64,000 bases of DNA. It comes from Pantoea ananatis LMG 2665. Its GTDB lineage: Bacteria > Pseudomonadota > Gammaproteobacteria > Enterobacterales > Enterobacteriaceae. The stretch lies in assembly GCF_000710035.2 (NCBI RefSeq), contig NZ_JMJJ01000012.1:1-64000 (forward strand). The letters are read 5' to 3'. The position numbers and the translations under genes are program-made. This document shows positions 1 to 8,962 of this stretch, piece by piece. Numbering within the stretch: position 1 is the first letter of the stretch; each line of letters starts with the position of its first letter. The notes beneath the pieces were generated by a model that ran no database searches, had not been told where the DNA came from, and was given only the letters and a program-made list of their open reading frames with translations.

Positions 1-337
1 TCGGCGGGCGGCCGCGCCGGCTTCTGACCTTCTCCGACAGGATCCTCACGAACGGCCGGGGCCCGTCCAGCTCAAAGGATTCCGGCGTCAGCGTACAGGC
101 CTCGCCGATGCGCGCGCCGGTGTTCCAGAGCGTGCTGAACAGAAAGTGGTGCCGGCGGTCGGGCATGTAGTAAAGAAGCGCGCTCACCTCCGGTGCGAGC
201 AGGTAAAAGGGCGTCACGCCGTTGGCGGTGGCCATGCGCCGCAGCGCCACCGCGGTCGCAAAATCGGCGCCCGGGGCGAAGTGAAGCGCGGTGACGCGTT
301 CTGGCGCATTCTGCAGTCCTGGAGGGTTCATTATCAT
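1..337 (-). CDS. resD: ResD-like tyrosine recombinase, N-terminal part (runs off window)
   Basis: Reading the minus strand from an ATG at 337 (or a second in-frame ATG at 331) gives an open frame to the window edge of about 112 codons. It contains a [12 protein letters not shown] segment, then [15 protein letters not shown], the arm and first catalytic-arginine region of phage-integrase-type recombinases (Arg in TGAR). F plasmid ResD and its relatives start in the same way; they resolve plasmid multimers at a site near the gene. The remaining catalytic residues (His-x-x-Arg, Tyr) lie outside the window, so activity cannot be judged. The start is not fixed because neither ATG has a strong ribosome site. 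The family is recognised with fair certainty; the ResD name is an inference from similarity and from the F-like setting. Confidence 0.75.
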   Translation of the reverse strand, partial: MIMNPPGLQNAPERVTALHFAPGADFATAVALRRMATANGVTPFYLLAPEVSALLYYMPDRRHHFLFSTLWNTGARIGEACTLTPESFELDGPRPFVRILSEKVRSRRGRPP

Positions 338-615
338 CTGTTTTTCACGCAGCGCGATCGTTAAGCCGGAGTGGTTATTTTCCCGCACCTTCGCAGCAGG
401 AGCCAGATCAATAAATCGCGCAGAGTGGATCCTCAATTTGGTTTTACCCGCAAATTAGCGCCTTATCCAAACCCCGTAAAGGATCCTTTTTTCACGAAAA
501 ACCGCGACAGCCCGCGTGGCGCAGGGCCTGCGCCCCCGATCCGCCTGTTTGGTATAAATGGGGTAAAGCCAGGTGAGTAAATAAGTGATGTAAAAGTGAG
601 CGGTGCGGCGCTAAG
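338..615. other. intergenic region between resD-like gene and defence island
   Basis: No convincing gene lies in these 278 bases. Small open frames at 371-580 have poor starts and no recognisable content. The stretch lies upstream of both the recombinase (minus) and the SIR2 gene (plus), so it probably holds two divergent promoters and possibly the recombination site used by the resolvase. No clear -35/-10 pair or repeated core site could be fixed by eye. Confidence 0.4.
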
Positions 616-1705
616 ATGAAGGATACAAATTTTCTTAATACTTCAGGGACGAATCAGATGGCACTAAAGCGCCCTTTTTACGGTAACGACGGCGACAGGG
701 ACTACTTTGAGCGGGTATTCCAGTCGGCAAATATCAACTTCCTTATTGGTTCCGGTGCATCGCTGCCAGCCATTCAGGTGCTGGGGACAATTGAAACCGA
801 TCTTCAGAAACTTATCGAAGATGAAAAAGAAGACGAATATTTTGAATTGGCCGCGAAATTTTTAACACAGGTCTGGCTCCCGCATGACTGTATGCTCGAG
901 CGCAGTAACGGCACCCCTTTCCCACCCTATATAATTGAAAATGTAAATAATACCCGGGTAAATTATGATTCTTTTTTTAATTCATTGGAAAAAATACTTA
1001 CGAGACGTAGAACGGGCCTGCTTCCGAGACGAATAAATATTTTTACCACGAATTATGATTTATTTTTTGAAGATGCAGCTACCAGAAATAACAATCTCCT
1101 CTTTAATGACGGATTTAATAAGAGGATGAATGTCTGGGCAGATTTGGAGTTTGATGCAGGAAGTTATAATCATTCTGTCAGCGCTATTGGTAATTTGTAC
1201 AATTATAAAGTTGAGTTACCTGTGGTTAATCTGATTAAGTTGCATGGTTCACTTTCGTGGGAGCATTATAAAGGAAAGTTAATCTACAATATTGCCGATA
1301 AAAAGCCATCGGCTTAACTTTGCCACCCCAGCCGAAATGAAAAAGTGGGTGCTCGGTCATGCTCTCATCCTTCCGCGTAAGGAAAAATTTAAAGAGACGC
1401 TGTTAGAAAATGTATATTATGATTTATTAAGAACATACTCAAATGACCTTGATAAAGAGGCCACGCTCCTTCTTGCCTTTGGCTTTTCTTTTGCAGATGA
1501 ACATCTGGAAACGCTGACAAAAAAAGCCCTGCGCAATGCAACGCTGAAACTTCTGATATTTGCTTACGATGAGGCAAGCGTAGACAGATTTATGGAGAAA
1601 TTTCGCGATTATTCTAATGTCGAAATTATTCATCGCCCGGGTGGAAACGTGGATTTCCCAGAAATGAACAGGATTATTACGTGCTTTCTGGGAGGCTCGA
1701 AATGA
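616..1705 (+). pseudogene. SIR2-family NADase of a SIR2-HerA defence pair, frameshifted
   Basis: Two overlapping frames together make one SIR2-like protein of about 363 residues. The 5' frame (616-1317) holds the nucleotide-binding NFLIGSGAS segment, IFTTNYDLFFEDA (Asn/Asp of the NAD pocket) and NLIKLHGSLSW with the catalytic His. The 3' frame (about 1280-1705) holds the family's conserved C-terminal part (LLLAFGFSFADEHLE). Changing from the first to the second frame needs a +1 (or -2) shift near 1290-1317, where there is a run of five A (1300-1304); removing one A there would join the frames smoothly. As it stands translation stops at 1317 with 233 residues. The 3' frame ends in an ATGA overlap with the HerA gene. 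In the known Nezha/SIR2-HerA system the SIR2 partner degrades NAD on phage infection, so this copy may be dead unless the shift is a sequencing error. Confidence 0.8.
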
Positions 1706-3516
1706 GCGGACATTTTGCTGATGTGGAAGCCGTTCTGAGGGTGGGTGAAGTCTGCGAGGTGTCCGGGCGTTCAGTAACCATTCTTGTTGATAAGAACAAG
1801 AATCTCAGCGACCTGTTTTATCAGGGAAAAGTTCTGCGAAACGTCTCTGTAGGCAGCTTCATAGAGATTAAGAAGGGCTTCATGAGCCTGATTGGTAAAG
1901 TTGAAGCAGAAAGGATAGTTGAGGAAAAGCACCCCTCCGGCAGCGGCAGCGATGCCTGGCGTTACCGTCGCTACCTCTCGGCTTCCCTGACGGGGTATGT
2001 CGATCGTAACGGAAACTTCATTGGCGGTTCGCGTGAGCTGCCCCTCATCGGTAACGAGGCCTTTGTGGTTACCGAAGAGATGATACAGACGGTCCATCAG
2101 ATTGCCGGTGCCGGCGAAACCGTCATGACTTTCACCCGTACGGACCTTGAAGATATCAGCATTGCTTTACCGGTTAATGGCCTCATCAACTCCCATATTG
2201 CTATTTTCGGGAATACCGGGAGCGGAAAATCCAACACGCTTGCCGCGCTCTACCAGGCTGGTATTAAACAAATAAAAGACCAGCTCGGGGATAATTTCAG
2301 GGAAAGATGTAAATTCATCCTGTTCGATTTCAACGGAGAATACACCGGCTCGCACTGCATTACCGAAGATAAAACGGTGTACAATCTGGACACTCACCAT
2401 GCAAACGGCGATAAGCTTCCCCTTCCCAGCGAAGTCCTGCTTGAACATGACATGCTGTCTGTTCTGACCGATGCAACAGACAAAACTCAGAAGCCGTTTC
2501 TTAAACGGGTAATTGATTTTCGCCTGAGAGTAATGAATAGCGAGGACCCGCTTCAGTACATGCGAAATATATTGAAGAAAAAAGTCAGGCAAAATCTCTT
2601 CACTGGAGATAAGGCAAAAAGCGACGCGGTGCATCAGCTTTTTGGACCAATATTTAAAGATGATCCGGATTTGATTGCTGACCTGGAGTTTCATTCACAG
2701 GCCGTCAAGTGGAAGTTACGAGGCGGTAATATTTTTAATTCCGAAGTTGATACTGAGCGATCGTACATTTTTACGCTGGCTTGCGGCTTTCAATTCAAAA
2801 ATGACATGATTGAAGACCTTCTCGATTTTATGTATCTCCAGCTAATCCAGGAGTATTTATCAAATAAGTCAAATCCTGAACATATATCTCCTGTAATAAA
2901 CAGGATGAATGCAAACCGCAAAGATATCGCAAAAATTTTTGATACTACAGGTCAGCGGGATTTCTGGAACAATAAAAACTTCACCATCATAAATCTAAAT
3001 ATGGTGAATATAACTATGAAAAAAACACTACCGCTTCTGATTGCGAAGTGGGCATATAACTTAAAAAAATTGTCACTTATACCTTCCACGTTACATATGA
3101 TTATCGACGAAGCTCACAATATTCTGTCTAATACTTCGTTTCGGGAAACAGAAAGCTGGAAGGATTATCGGTTAGAAACCTTTGAAGAAATTATAAAAGA
3201 GGGTCGTAAGTTTGGAGTTTTTATAACGATATCCAGCCAGCGACCCAATGACATTTCCTCAACGATCATTTCGCAAGCGCATAACTACTTTATACACAGG
3301 CTTATTAACCAGAACGATCTGTATGCTATCGAAAAGTCAGTATCCTATATCGATCGTCTGACAGAGGAGTCTATTCCGACACTTTCAACAGGAACCTGCA
3401 TCTTCAGCGGTATCGTCAGCCCTATGCCATTGAAACTCAGGGTATCTGAACTTGCTCCTGAGCAGAAACCCAGAAGCAAAACGATTTCATTCAGAGATTT
3501 GCTTTCTGAGAACTAA
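1702..3516 (+). CDS. herA: HerA-family (DUF87) ATPase, partner of SIR2
   Basis: A 604-residue protein with an N-terminal HAS-barrel-like part (residues about 1-140), Walker A GNTGSGKSNT near residue 170, FDFNGEY shortly after, Walker B MIIDEAH near residue 466 and an EGRKFGVFITISSQRP sensor/arginine segment, all typical of hexameric HerA/FtsK-like ATPases. The start was set at 1702 because GGAGG lies 6 nt upstream and the ATG overlaps the SIR2 stop (ATGA); an upstream GTG at 1681 is less likely. In characterised SIR2-HerA defence pairs the two proteins form one large complex whose ATPase controls the SIR2 NADase. Translational coupling to SIR2 agrees with this. The frame is intact although its partner is not. 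Confidence 0.85.
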   Translation: MSGHFADVEAVLRVGEVCEVSGRSVTILVDKNKNLSDLFYQGKVLRNVSVGSFIEIKKGFMSLIGKVEAERIVEEKHPSGSGSDAWRYRRYLSASLTGYVDRNGNFIGGSRELPLIGNEAFVVTEEMIQTVHQIAGAGETVMTFTRTDLEDISIALPVNGLINSHIAIFGNTGSGKSNTLAALYQAGIKQIKDQLGDNFRERCKFILFDFNGEYTGSHCITEDKTVYNLDTHHANGDKLPLPSEVLLEHDMLSVLTDATDKTQKPFLKRVIDFRLRVMNSEDPLQYMRNILKKKVRQNLFTGDKAKSDAVHQLFGPIFKDDPDLIADLEFHSQAVKWKLRGGNIFNSEVDTERSYIFTLACGFQFKNDMIEDLLDFMYLQLIQEYLSNKSNPEHISPVINRMNANRKDIAKIFDTTGQRDFWNNKNFTIINLNMVNITMKKTLPLLIAKWAYNLKKLSLIPSTLHMIIDEAHNILSNTSFRETESWKDYRLETFEEIIKEGRKFGVFITISSQRPNDISSTIISQAHNYFIHRLINQNDLYAIEKSVSYIDRLTEESIPTLSTGTCIFSGIVSPMPLKLRVSELAPEQKPRSKTISFRDLLSEN

Positions 3517-3539
3517 AGGGGCAATGGCTTGGTGATTTT

Positions 3540-3845
3540 TGGATAATACGAGGTAGAATCTAAAAAGGCTAAAAGTCTTGCTGATGGCTGGGACGACATC
3601 CGGTTAGTCTGAACGCGCTGGCCAAGGTCAGATACGTGCCGAAGAAGGCGGGCTTGATTAAGCGGGCTTAAGGGACCATAATGACACTATGCTTCTGACT
3701 TGGAGTATCTCCGGTCAATCAGGAAGCCTCTATAGGCAGTATAGTCAGGTTTATTACTAAGGCCCCCGTTAAGCGATTACCGGGGGCCTTAGTAATTTCC
3801 GGTCCCAGAAAGGCATTCTGTGCTCATTTTTTCAGATGGCCACAC
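3540..3845 (+). ncRNA. retron msr-msd non-coding RNA
   Basis: The 353 bases between HerA and the reverse transcriptase hold no gene but show retron architecture. A perfect 15-bp stem (3754-3768 with 3781-3795) closes a 12-nt loop and fits the long msd hairpin. Upstream lies an msr-like region with smaller hairpins, such as GGAG-TAT-CTCC around 3703-3713. A 7-bp pair CTGGGAC (3588-3594) / GTCCCAG (3802-3808) flanks both parts and could be the a1/a2 stem, with G3595 as branching guanosine; this pair is short and should be treated as a guess. Ends are approximate. The msd hairpin is not followed by a T-run, so it is unlikely to be just a terminator. Confidence 0.7.
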
Positions 3846-3869
3846 GGTTCCTGTATAGGTAGAGGATCT

Positions 3870-4841
3870 ATGAAGAATAACAACCTGGAAAACGTGTTTA
3901 ACGCTTACTTCAATAACAAAAAAGACTTTTCTGACTTCCATAAACTCCGCACGGAGGAAGAAGTCCGTCGTATTCCCCTTAAAAGAAATAATGCCGAGAT
4001 TTATCAATGTTCTGACAGGATTAAGGCGATTCATAATTTTTTGTCTCGCTTTGTTTTTTCCGAAATGCCCGTCAGAAAGGATATTGTTTTTTCGTACCGT
4101 AAAGAAGTAAATATTACCGATGCCGTGCGTCCACATTGCGAAAGCGACTTTATTTTTAAAACTGACATTTCAAAATTTTTCCCATCAATCAGCGCGGACG
4201 CTGTATCGGACAAACTGGAAAAATACTGCACACGGATAAGTACCGTGGATGTCGAAGACGTGAGGGCAAAAATCGGAAGAATTGTTTATCTGTGTACGCT
4301 CAATAACCAACTGCCTGTGGGTTTTGCCTCTTCACCCTCTGTCAGTAACTTTTGTTTTTACGATTATGACAATCTTATTGAGTCTTACTGCAAGGAAAAC
4401 AACTATATCTACAGCCGCTATGCGGATGATCTGATTATATCTTCACAGAGTGAAATTAATAAAGAAAACCTTACGGCTGACCTCTCGACTATCCTGACAT
4501 CTGACTCATTGCTCAGGCTATCTCTTAATCATAAAAAAACCAAGGTTATAACGAAAAAGTACGAGAGAAAGATCCTCGGGGTCAGCATTCTGAATAACGG
4601 GAAAATGACAGTCAGCAAAACTACGAAGATTGATATAGAAGTTAAACTGCATCTGCTCAGAACGAACCGGGAAAAACTGATGGACTACACTGGAATGGAT
4701 GAGATGTCGTCGATCTTGTCAATCGCAGGCGTGCTGAGCCAGATTAACAACATTGATAAAGACTATCTTTACCATCTCCGCAGGAAATACGGTAATGCCA
4801 TTATCAGCAAACTGCTTAGAGGTAAGGAGTTGCTTAAATGA
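3870..4841 (+). CDS. retron reverse transcriptase
   Basis: A 323-residue reverse transcriptase that would copy part of the upstream RNA into msDNA. Visible blocks: FKTDISKFFPSI (first catalytic Asp), LPVGFASSPSVSNF, and the polymerase core YSRYADDLIIS near residues 181-191. Just before the first block is DAVRPH, a variant of the retron NAxxH signature, and after the core KILGVSI replaces the usual VTG motif, so this belongs to a divergent retron clade. A good ribosome site (AGAGGA) precedes the ATG. The stop overlaps the next gene start (ATGA), so enzyme and effector are coupled. Confidence 0.9.
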   Translation: MKNNNLENVFNAYFNNKKDFSDFHKLRTEEEVRRIPLKRNNAEIYQCSDRIKAIHNFLSRFVFSEMPVRKDIVFSYRKEVNITDAVRPHCESDFIFKTDISKFFPSISADAVSDKLEKYCTRISTVDVEDVRAKIGRIVYLCTLNNQLPVGFASSPSVSNFCFYDYDNLIESYCKENNYIYSRYADDLIISSQSEINKENLTADLSTILTSDSLLRLSLNHKKTKVITKKYERKILGVSILNNGKMTVSKTTKIDIEVKLHLLRTNREKLMDYTGMDEMSSILSIAGVLSQINNIDKDYLYHLRRKYGNAIISKLLRGKELLK

Positions 4842-6166
4842 TTGTCAGTGTCAGCATTAAGGCCCTGCAGCATCTTGCTGATATCAGCGTATCTTTCGAT
4901 TTTTCACGCGATCCGCTTATCTGCATGACCAGCAAAAATGGAGTGGGAAAAACCTCTATTATCAAGGCTCTTGCCCTGCTCAGAGACACGGCTGTTATTA
5001 GTAAAACCTCATCCGCTTTCAGCATCAGCGAGGAGACGCAGGTTGACGTCACGTTAAACGATAATGTGTATGCCTTCCGCTATCGCGACGGGGATCTAGA
5101 TACCAAAGATATTCTCCGGGATGAGTCGTTTATCAGCGTTGAGCTTCCAATCCCCTACGGAAAGCGATTTTCAGAGTTTCCTGCGCTGGGCAACATCGAT
5201 ATGACGCTGAGGGAGATGTTCCTGAAGGGAGACTATCAGGATGCGTCTGATCTGATTGCGTTTATGAAGTCCGTATACGGAGATAACGGAAAATTTCAGA
5301 ATCTTAAAGTCGTTCGTATTAAGGGTGATAATTACTATTTCCTCCCGCTGGGCAATGACCGCTATATTCGGGAGGACTATTTCAGCTCGGGAGAGTACTT
5401 TGTTATCAGTATATTTAAAATGATAATGTCTCCAAGTCGCTTTCTCATTGTAGATGAAATAGACGTTTCTCTTGATTCATCAGCACAGGTTTCGCTGATG
5501 AATGCAGTCCGGAATATCTGCGTTAAATTGGACAAAAAAATACTCTTTACCACTCACTCTCTTGCCATCATGAAAACGATTTATGAATACGGCACGCCAA
5601 TTGTCTATCTTAGCAATGAAGGCGGTGAAATAAGTCATAATCTGGTATCGTACAGTTTTATCCAACTTGAAATGTTCGGCTTTCAGGGATATGACAAGTT
5701 CATCTTCACTGAAGATGTCACGCTTGAACACTACATTAACTACAGATTAACAGGGCTGCCAATACGCAACCGATACAAGGTTATTTATATCGGCGGTTGC
5801 GACAATGTCGTTGATTTACTCAAGCGTAACTCTATGAACCACTTCATCTGCCAACCCGTGGACGCGAAAGCCGTATTGGATGGCGATGCTGCAGACAAAT
5901 ATGGTCGCCGGCCGGATGTGATAATCAGTCCGTTTGACGACATAGAAGATGAAATACACAGAAAGTATAGGGAAGAAAACGAAGTACATGATCTTCCCGA
6001 TGTGGCTCCTGAAAACGCAAAATCGAAAGTTTATTGGAAAAAGCTGCTTGAGAACCGTGAGCAGCATGGTCTGACTCGGGAAGATATCTTTCGAATTCTT
6101 GAAAAGGGCTTTGAGCAGGAGGCAGACGATTTTACTCAGGCGCTCCTTAGATTCATCGAGGGCTAA
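4838..6166 (+). CDS. retron effector: AAA ATPase-TOPRIM (OLD-family) protein
   Basis: A 442-residue protein with an ABC/SMC-like ATPase followed by a TOPRIM nuclease-type domain. Walker A is SKNGVGKTS (residues about 31-39), Walker B FLIVDEIDVSLDSS near residue 202, and the H-loop LFTTHSLAIM follows. The C-terminal half has FTEDVTLEHY (metal-binding Glu, near residue 290) and VLDGDAADKY (DxD-type aspartates, near residue 346), as in OLD nucleases. In retrons with an OLD-type effector (Eco8-like architecture) the msDNA-RT complex holds the effector in check until phage attack; that role is inferred here from gene order. No HNH partner gene follows, which separates this from ATPase-HNH retrons. 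Confidence 0.85.
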   Translation: MIVSVSIKALQHLADISVSFDFSRDPLICMTSKNGVGKTSIIKALALLRDTAVISKTSSAFSISEETQVDVTLNDNVYAFRYRDGDLDTKDILRDESFISVELPIPYGKRFSEFPALGNIDMTLREMFLKGDYQDASDLIAFMKSVYGDNGKFQNLKVVRIKGDNYYFLPLGNDRYIREDYFSSGEYFVISIFKMIMSPSRFLIVDEIDVSLDSSAQVSLMNAVRNICVKLDKKILFTTHSLAIMKTIYEYGTPIVYLSNEGGEISHNLVSYSFIQLEMFGFQGYDKFIFTEDVTLEHYINYRLTGLPIRNRYKVIYIGGCDNVVDLLKRNSMNHFICQPVDAKAVLDGDAADKYGRRPDVIISPFDDIEDEIHRKYREENEVHDLPDVAPENAKSKVYWKKLLENREQHGLTREDIFRILEKGFEQEADDFTQALLRFIEG

Positions 6167-6488
6167 ACGCGTCATGCAACAGCCGTTCTTTATCGCGATG
6201 TCCGGCTATTGTGCTGATCCGATCGGCACCTCAGATTATTATCTTACACCTCATGCAGCATGATGGACTCTCCGTTCATCATGCTTCAATTCCACATCTG
6301 AGTCCCAGCTAGACCCACTTTTTTTTACTGTAATCCATTGATCAAACATGACATTTTTCAATCTAATCATTACAATTGTCTTGCTGCAATATAGATGCAT
6401 GCTGCAATATTGCAGCTAACTATATGTTTGCTTTTTATTTCACTTTATTCTATCTTGCAGCAAGATTGCTGCTTACTTGAGAGGGTAT
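6167..6488 (+). promoter_or_regulatory. parA upstream region with centromere/operator-like repeats
   Basis: No gene is visible. From 6371 onward the DNA becomes AT-rich and carries short palindromes built from TTGCTGCAA-type units: 6381-6389, GCTGCAATATTGCAGC at 6401-6416, and a compound site at 6452-6472 just before the ribosome site of parA. The same core recurs downstream of the operon. The position over the probable promoter suggests autorepression by the Par proteins; the exact promoter was not fixed. Confidence 0.6.
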
Positions 6489-7127
6489 ATGGCCTGGATT
6501 GTTGGATTTATTTCGCAAAAAGGTGGCGTTGGTAAAAGTACAATGTCACGGGCGTTCGGCCGAGAGGCAAATGCTGGCGGCATTGTCACTAAAATAGCTG
6601 ATCTTGATACTGAGCAAGCGACTACTACCGATTGGCACCGTAGGCGCCTTTCAAATGGTCTTCCCCCTGCCTGTTCAGTCGAGCTTTTCAAGACAGTATC
6701 TCAGGCGCTTTCCGTTGCCGACAACGTCGATCTTCTCATCCTGGATGGGCCTGCTCGTGCTAGCAAAGGCACGACTGAAATTGCTAAGGTTGCTGATCTC
6801 GTTGTGCAGCCTACAGGTGCATCTCTTGATGATTTAGTTCCTGCCATTAAAGTCTTCCATGCGCTTGTAAAAGAAGGCGTTCCGCGCAGTAAGCTCGTTT
6901 TCTCCTTGAGCCGGGTTGGAACTGATGCCGAAGAGGCTGATGCTCGCGCTTATATTTTAGAGGCTGGCTATGACGTCCTTGACGGTTGTCTGTTCGAAAA
7001 GCCCGCTTATCGCAAAGCTATGAATGGTGGGCTTGCAGTTACAGAAACCCGATACAAAGGTCTCAACGAAAGAGCTGATGAACTGATTCAGGCTCTCATT
7101 AACAAAGTGGGAGAGCAAAATGGCTGA
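6489..7127 (+). CDS. parA: ParA-family partition ATPase (short, type Ib)
   Basis: A 212-residue P-loop ATPase with the deviant Walker A motif QKGGVGKST at residues 10-18 (signature lysine first), IADLDTEQATTTDW near residue 37, and LLILDGPA (Walker B) near residue 80. The length matches short plasmid ParA proteins lacking an N-terminal DNA-binding domain. It would move plasmid copies over the nucleoid together with the next gene's product. The start at 6489 has GAGAGGG upstream; a TTG at 6477 is less likely. It overlaps the next gene by 8 nt. Confidence 0.9.
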   Translation: MAWIVGFISQKGGVGKSTMSRAFGREANAGGIVTKIADLDTEQATTTDWHRRRLSNGLPPACSVELFKTVSQALSVADNVDLLILDGPARASKGTTEIAKVADLVVQPTGASLDDLVPAIKVFHALVKEGVPRSKLVFSLSRVGTDAEEADARAYILEAGYDVLDGCLFEKPAYRKAMNGGLAVTETRYKGLNERADELIQALINKVGEQNG

Positions 7128-7482
7128 TTTGTCTGCATTGAAGAATAAATCTAAATCTAAAGGGTTAGGATCCCCTCCGGGACCTGATGAATACGCTACG
7201 AGCTTGAACTCTCCAGAAGTCGCGCCAGCTCCAGATATTGCTGAAGCAGCAAAAGAATCTTCTTTAGCTGTGGGGGCATCGGAAAAGTCAAATCAGGAAC
7301 CTTATGTCAAGCGTGACGGCAGAAGCATGCGAAAAACCAATCGCACAATTCCTTTCGCGACTCGCGTATCTGCTGAGTTTGATCAGCGCTTCAGGGATAT
7401 AGCTTATCAGGAAGATCTCAAAATAGTTGAGCTGTTGGAAAAGGCCCTGCAAGCTTATGCGGAAAAACAGGGTTATAAGTAG
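7120..7482 (+). CDS. parB: small ParB-type centromere-binding protein
   Basis: A 120-residue protein overlapping the end of parA. The first 70 residues are polar and low in order (rich in Ser, Lys, Pro). The C-terminal 45 residues (RTIPFATRVSAEFDQRF to the end) look like a ribbon-helix-helix fold, as in small partition partners of short ParA proteins. It probably binds the flanking GCTGC/GCAGC repeats and stimulates ParA. The family assignment rests on gene order and the RHH-like tail, not on a classical ParB helix-turn-helix. Confidence 0.75.
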   Translation: MADLSALKNKSKSKGLGSPPGPDEYATSLNSPEVAPAPDIAEAAKESSLAVGASEKSNQEPYVKRDGRSMRKTNRTIPFATRVSAEFDQRFRDIAYQEDLKIVELLEKALQAYAEKQGYK

Positions 7483-7880
7483 CAGCAAGATTGCTGCTAG
7501 ATTGCTGCTAGATTGCAGCGTGTTTGTATTTCCCTTCGTGCTAATAGGAACATCAAGTTATGTTTTATCTGCCTGCAAGATAGCTGCTATCTTGCAGCAT
7601 TCTTATAAATTTGGTTCCTCTAGTTTTAATGAAAATATCTTGCTGCAATCATGCTGCTATCTGTTTTCATTCATCGAGCATTGTATCCTCCATTTTTATG
7701 TTGCAGTAAGATTGCAGCAATCTTGCTGCATAACGTTGAAGGCGACTTAGTGATAGCTGGTTAAAAAAGATAGCAGCAAGCTAGCAGCTATCTTGCTGTC
7801 ATCTTGCTTCAAACTCCGATCTTATCAAACCAGTTTATAAATCTAATTTTTATGTTATCTGCAATCTTGCAGCAAGATTA
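7483..7880 (+). repeat. parS-like centromere: array of TTGCAGCAA-type repeats
   Basis: Many short palindromic or half-palindromic units of the core ATCTTGCAGCAAGAT / GATTGCTGC are packed here: 7483-7518 (three units in a row), 7573-7599, 7640-7662, 7702-7729, 7769-7804 and 7862-7878. The same core occurs upstream of parA. The density, lack of coding potential (an overlapping frame at 7427-7750 simply translates the repeats) and position right after the ParB-like gene make this the probable partition site for ParA/ParB. Confidence 0.8.
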
Positions 7881-7884
7881 GAAG

Positions 7885-8001
7885 ACTAAATGAGATTTTA
7901 TTGAGATTTATTTGAGAGATATTGAGGCTGGGTATATATACGGATAGTTCTTTAGTGTATATTTATCTCATATTATTCTCACTTAATGGATGATTTGGGA
8001 T
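7885..8001 (+). repeat. parC-like site: phased 11-bp repeats before parM
   Basis: TGAGATTTTAT-type units start at 7891, 7902, 7913 and 7923, that is at 11, 11 and 10 bp steps, followed by an AT-rich stretch with inverse copies (ATCTCA near 7965). Arrays of 11-bp direct repeats upstream of parM are the ParR binding site in actin-type partition systems such as plasmid R1, where the site doubles as centromere and operator. Confidence 0.7.
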
Positions 8002-8958
8002 ATGAAAGTGTTTATCGATGATGGTTCTACAAACGTAAAGCTGGCCTGGCACGACAAAGACTGTGTCAAAACGCACCTGAGCCCGAACAGCTTCAAGCGC
8101 GAATGGTCAGTGGCATTTGGTGAAAAACCGGTTTTCAACTACACCATGAATGGCGAGCAGTACTCCTACGACCCAATTGCGCCAGAAGCGGTTAAAACCA
8201 CGAACATTGCATGGCAGTACAGCGACGTGAACGTTGTTGCTGTGCATCATGCACTTCTGCAGACCGGCCTCAAACCCTGTGAGGTTGACATTACTGTCAC
8301 GCTGCCGCTGACAGAGTTTTATGATCACAATAACCAGCCCGCTGCAGCAAACATCGAAAAGAAAAAGACGAGCCTGATGCGTCCTGTTTCGCTGAACGGG
8401 GGTGAAGGCTTTAAAATCCGCAGTGTCTCGGTCATGCCCGAATCCATCCCTGCCGGGTTTGAGCTGCTGAGCGGGCTGGACCCGCTTGATTCACTTCTCA
8501 TTGTTGATCTGGGGGGAACGACGCTCGACATCTCACAGGTACGTGGTCGCATGAGCGGTATTACGCGCATACATGGTGACGCAACCATCGGTGTGTCACT
8601 GGTGACGACCGCTGTCGCAGACGCGCTGCGTGTTGCAGGAACGCGGGGCAGCAGTTATCTTGCCGATGATATTATTGTCCATCGTAATGATGATGCTTAC
8701 CTGGAGCACCGGATTAACGACCTCTCCCGTGTGAGCCTGGTTCAAAGTACCATTAACGAATCACTCGAACGTCTCACGCAGCGTGTTCTCAGCGCCATGA
8801 AGGCGTTTGAAGGCTATACCCATGTCATGGTGATTGGCGGGGGGGCTGAAATTATTGCCGAGGCCGTTCGCACGCACTGCGGTGTGAGGGCAGAGCGCTT
8901 TTATAAAACCGACTCATCCCAGTTTGATTTGGTCAGGGGGATGATTGCTATCGGATAA
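8002..8958 (+). CDS. parM: ParM/StbA actin-like partition ATPase
   Basis: A 318-residue actin-fold protein. The phosphate-1 segment [13 protein letters not shown] is at the N-terminus, phosphate-2 [14 protein letters not shown] lies near residues 165-178, and the adenosine segment [15 protein letters not shown] is near residue 275, all as in R1 ParM/StbA. It forms dynamic filaments that push sister plasmids apart, held at the centromere by ParR. The start at 8002 was chosen over an ATG at 7990 because homologues begin with M-x-V-F-I-D-D. The adaptor gene follows 4 nt after the stop. Confidence 0.92.
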   Translation: MKVFIDDGSTNVKLAWHDKDCVKTHLSPNSFKREWSVAFGEKPVFNYTMNGEQYSYDPIAPEAVKTTNIAWQYSDVNVVAVHHALLQTGLKPCEVDITVTLPLTEFYDHNNQPAAANIEKKKTSLMRPVSLNGGEGFKIRSVSVMPESIPAGFELLSGLDPLDSLLIVDLGGTTLDISQVRGRMSGITRIHGDATIGVSLVTTAVADALRVAGTRGSSYLADDIIVHRNDDAYLEHRINDLSRVSLVQSTINESLERLTQRVLSAMKAFEGYTHVMVIGGGAEIIAEAVRTHCGVRAERFYKTDSSQFDLVRGMIAIG

Positions 8959-8962
8959 CGTC

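Noticed and set aside
1290..1317. Programmed ribosomal frameshift in the SIR2 gene
   Set aside because: The needed shift is +1 (or -2), and the T-AAA-AAG context does not form the usual bacterial -1 slippery heptamer; no stop-slow codon signal of known +1 sites was seen.
3754..3795. Perfect 15-bp hairpin as a terminator for herA
   Set aside because: No T-run follows, and it lies in a structured region directly before a reverse transcriptase, so the msd reading is better.
7427..7750. 107-codon ORF downstream of the small parB gene
   Set aside because: It translates the centromere repeats, overlaps parB in another frame and has no ribosome site.
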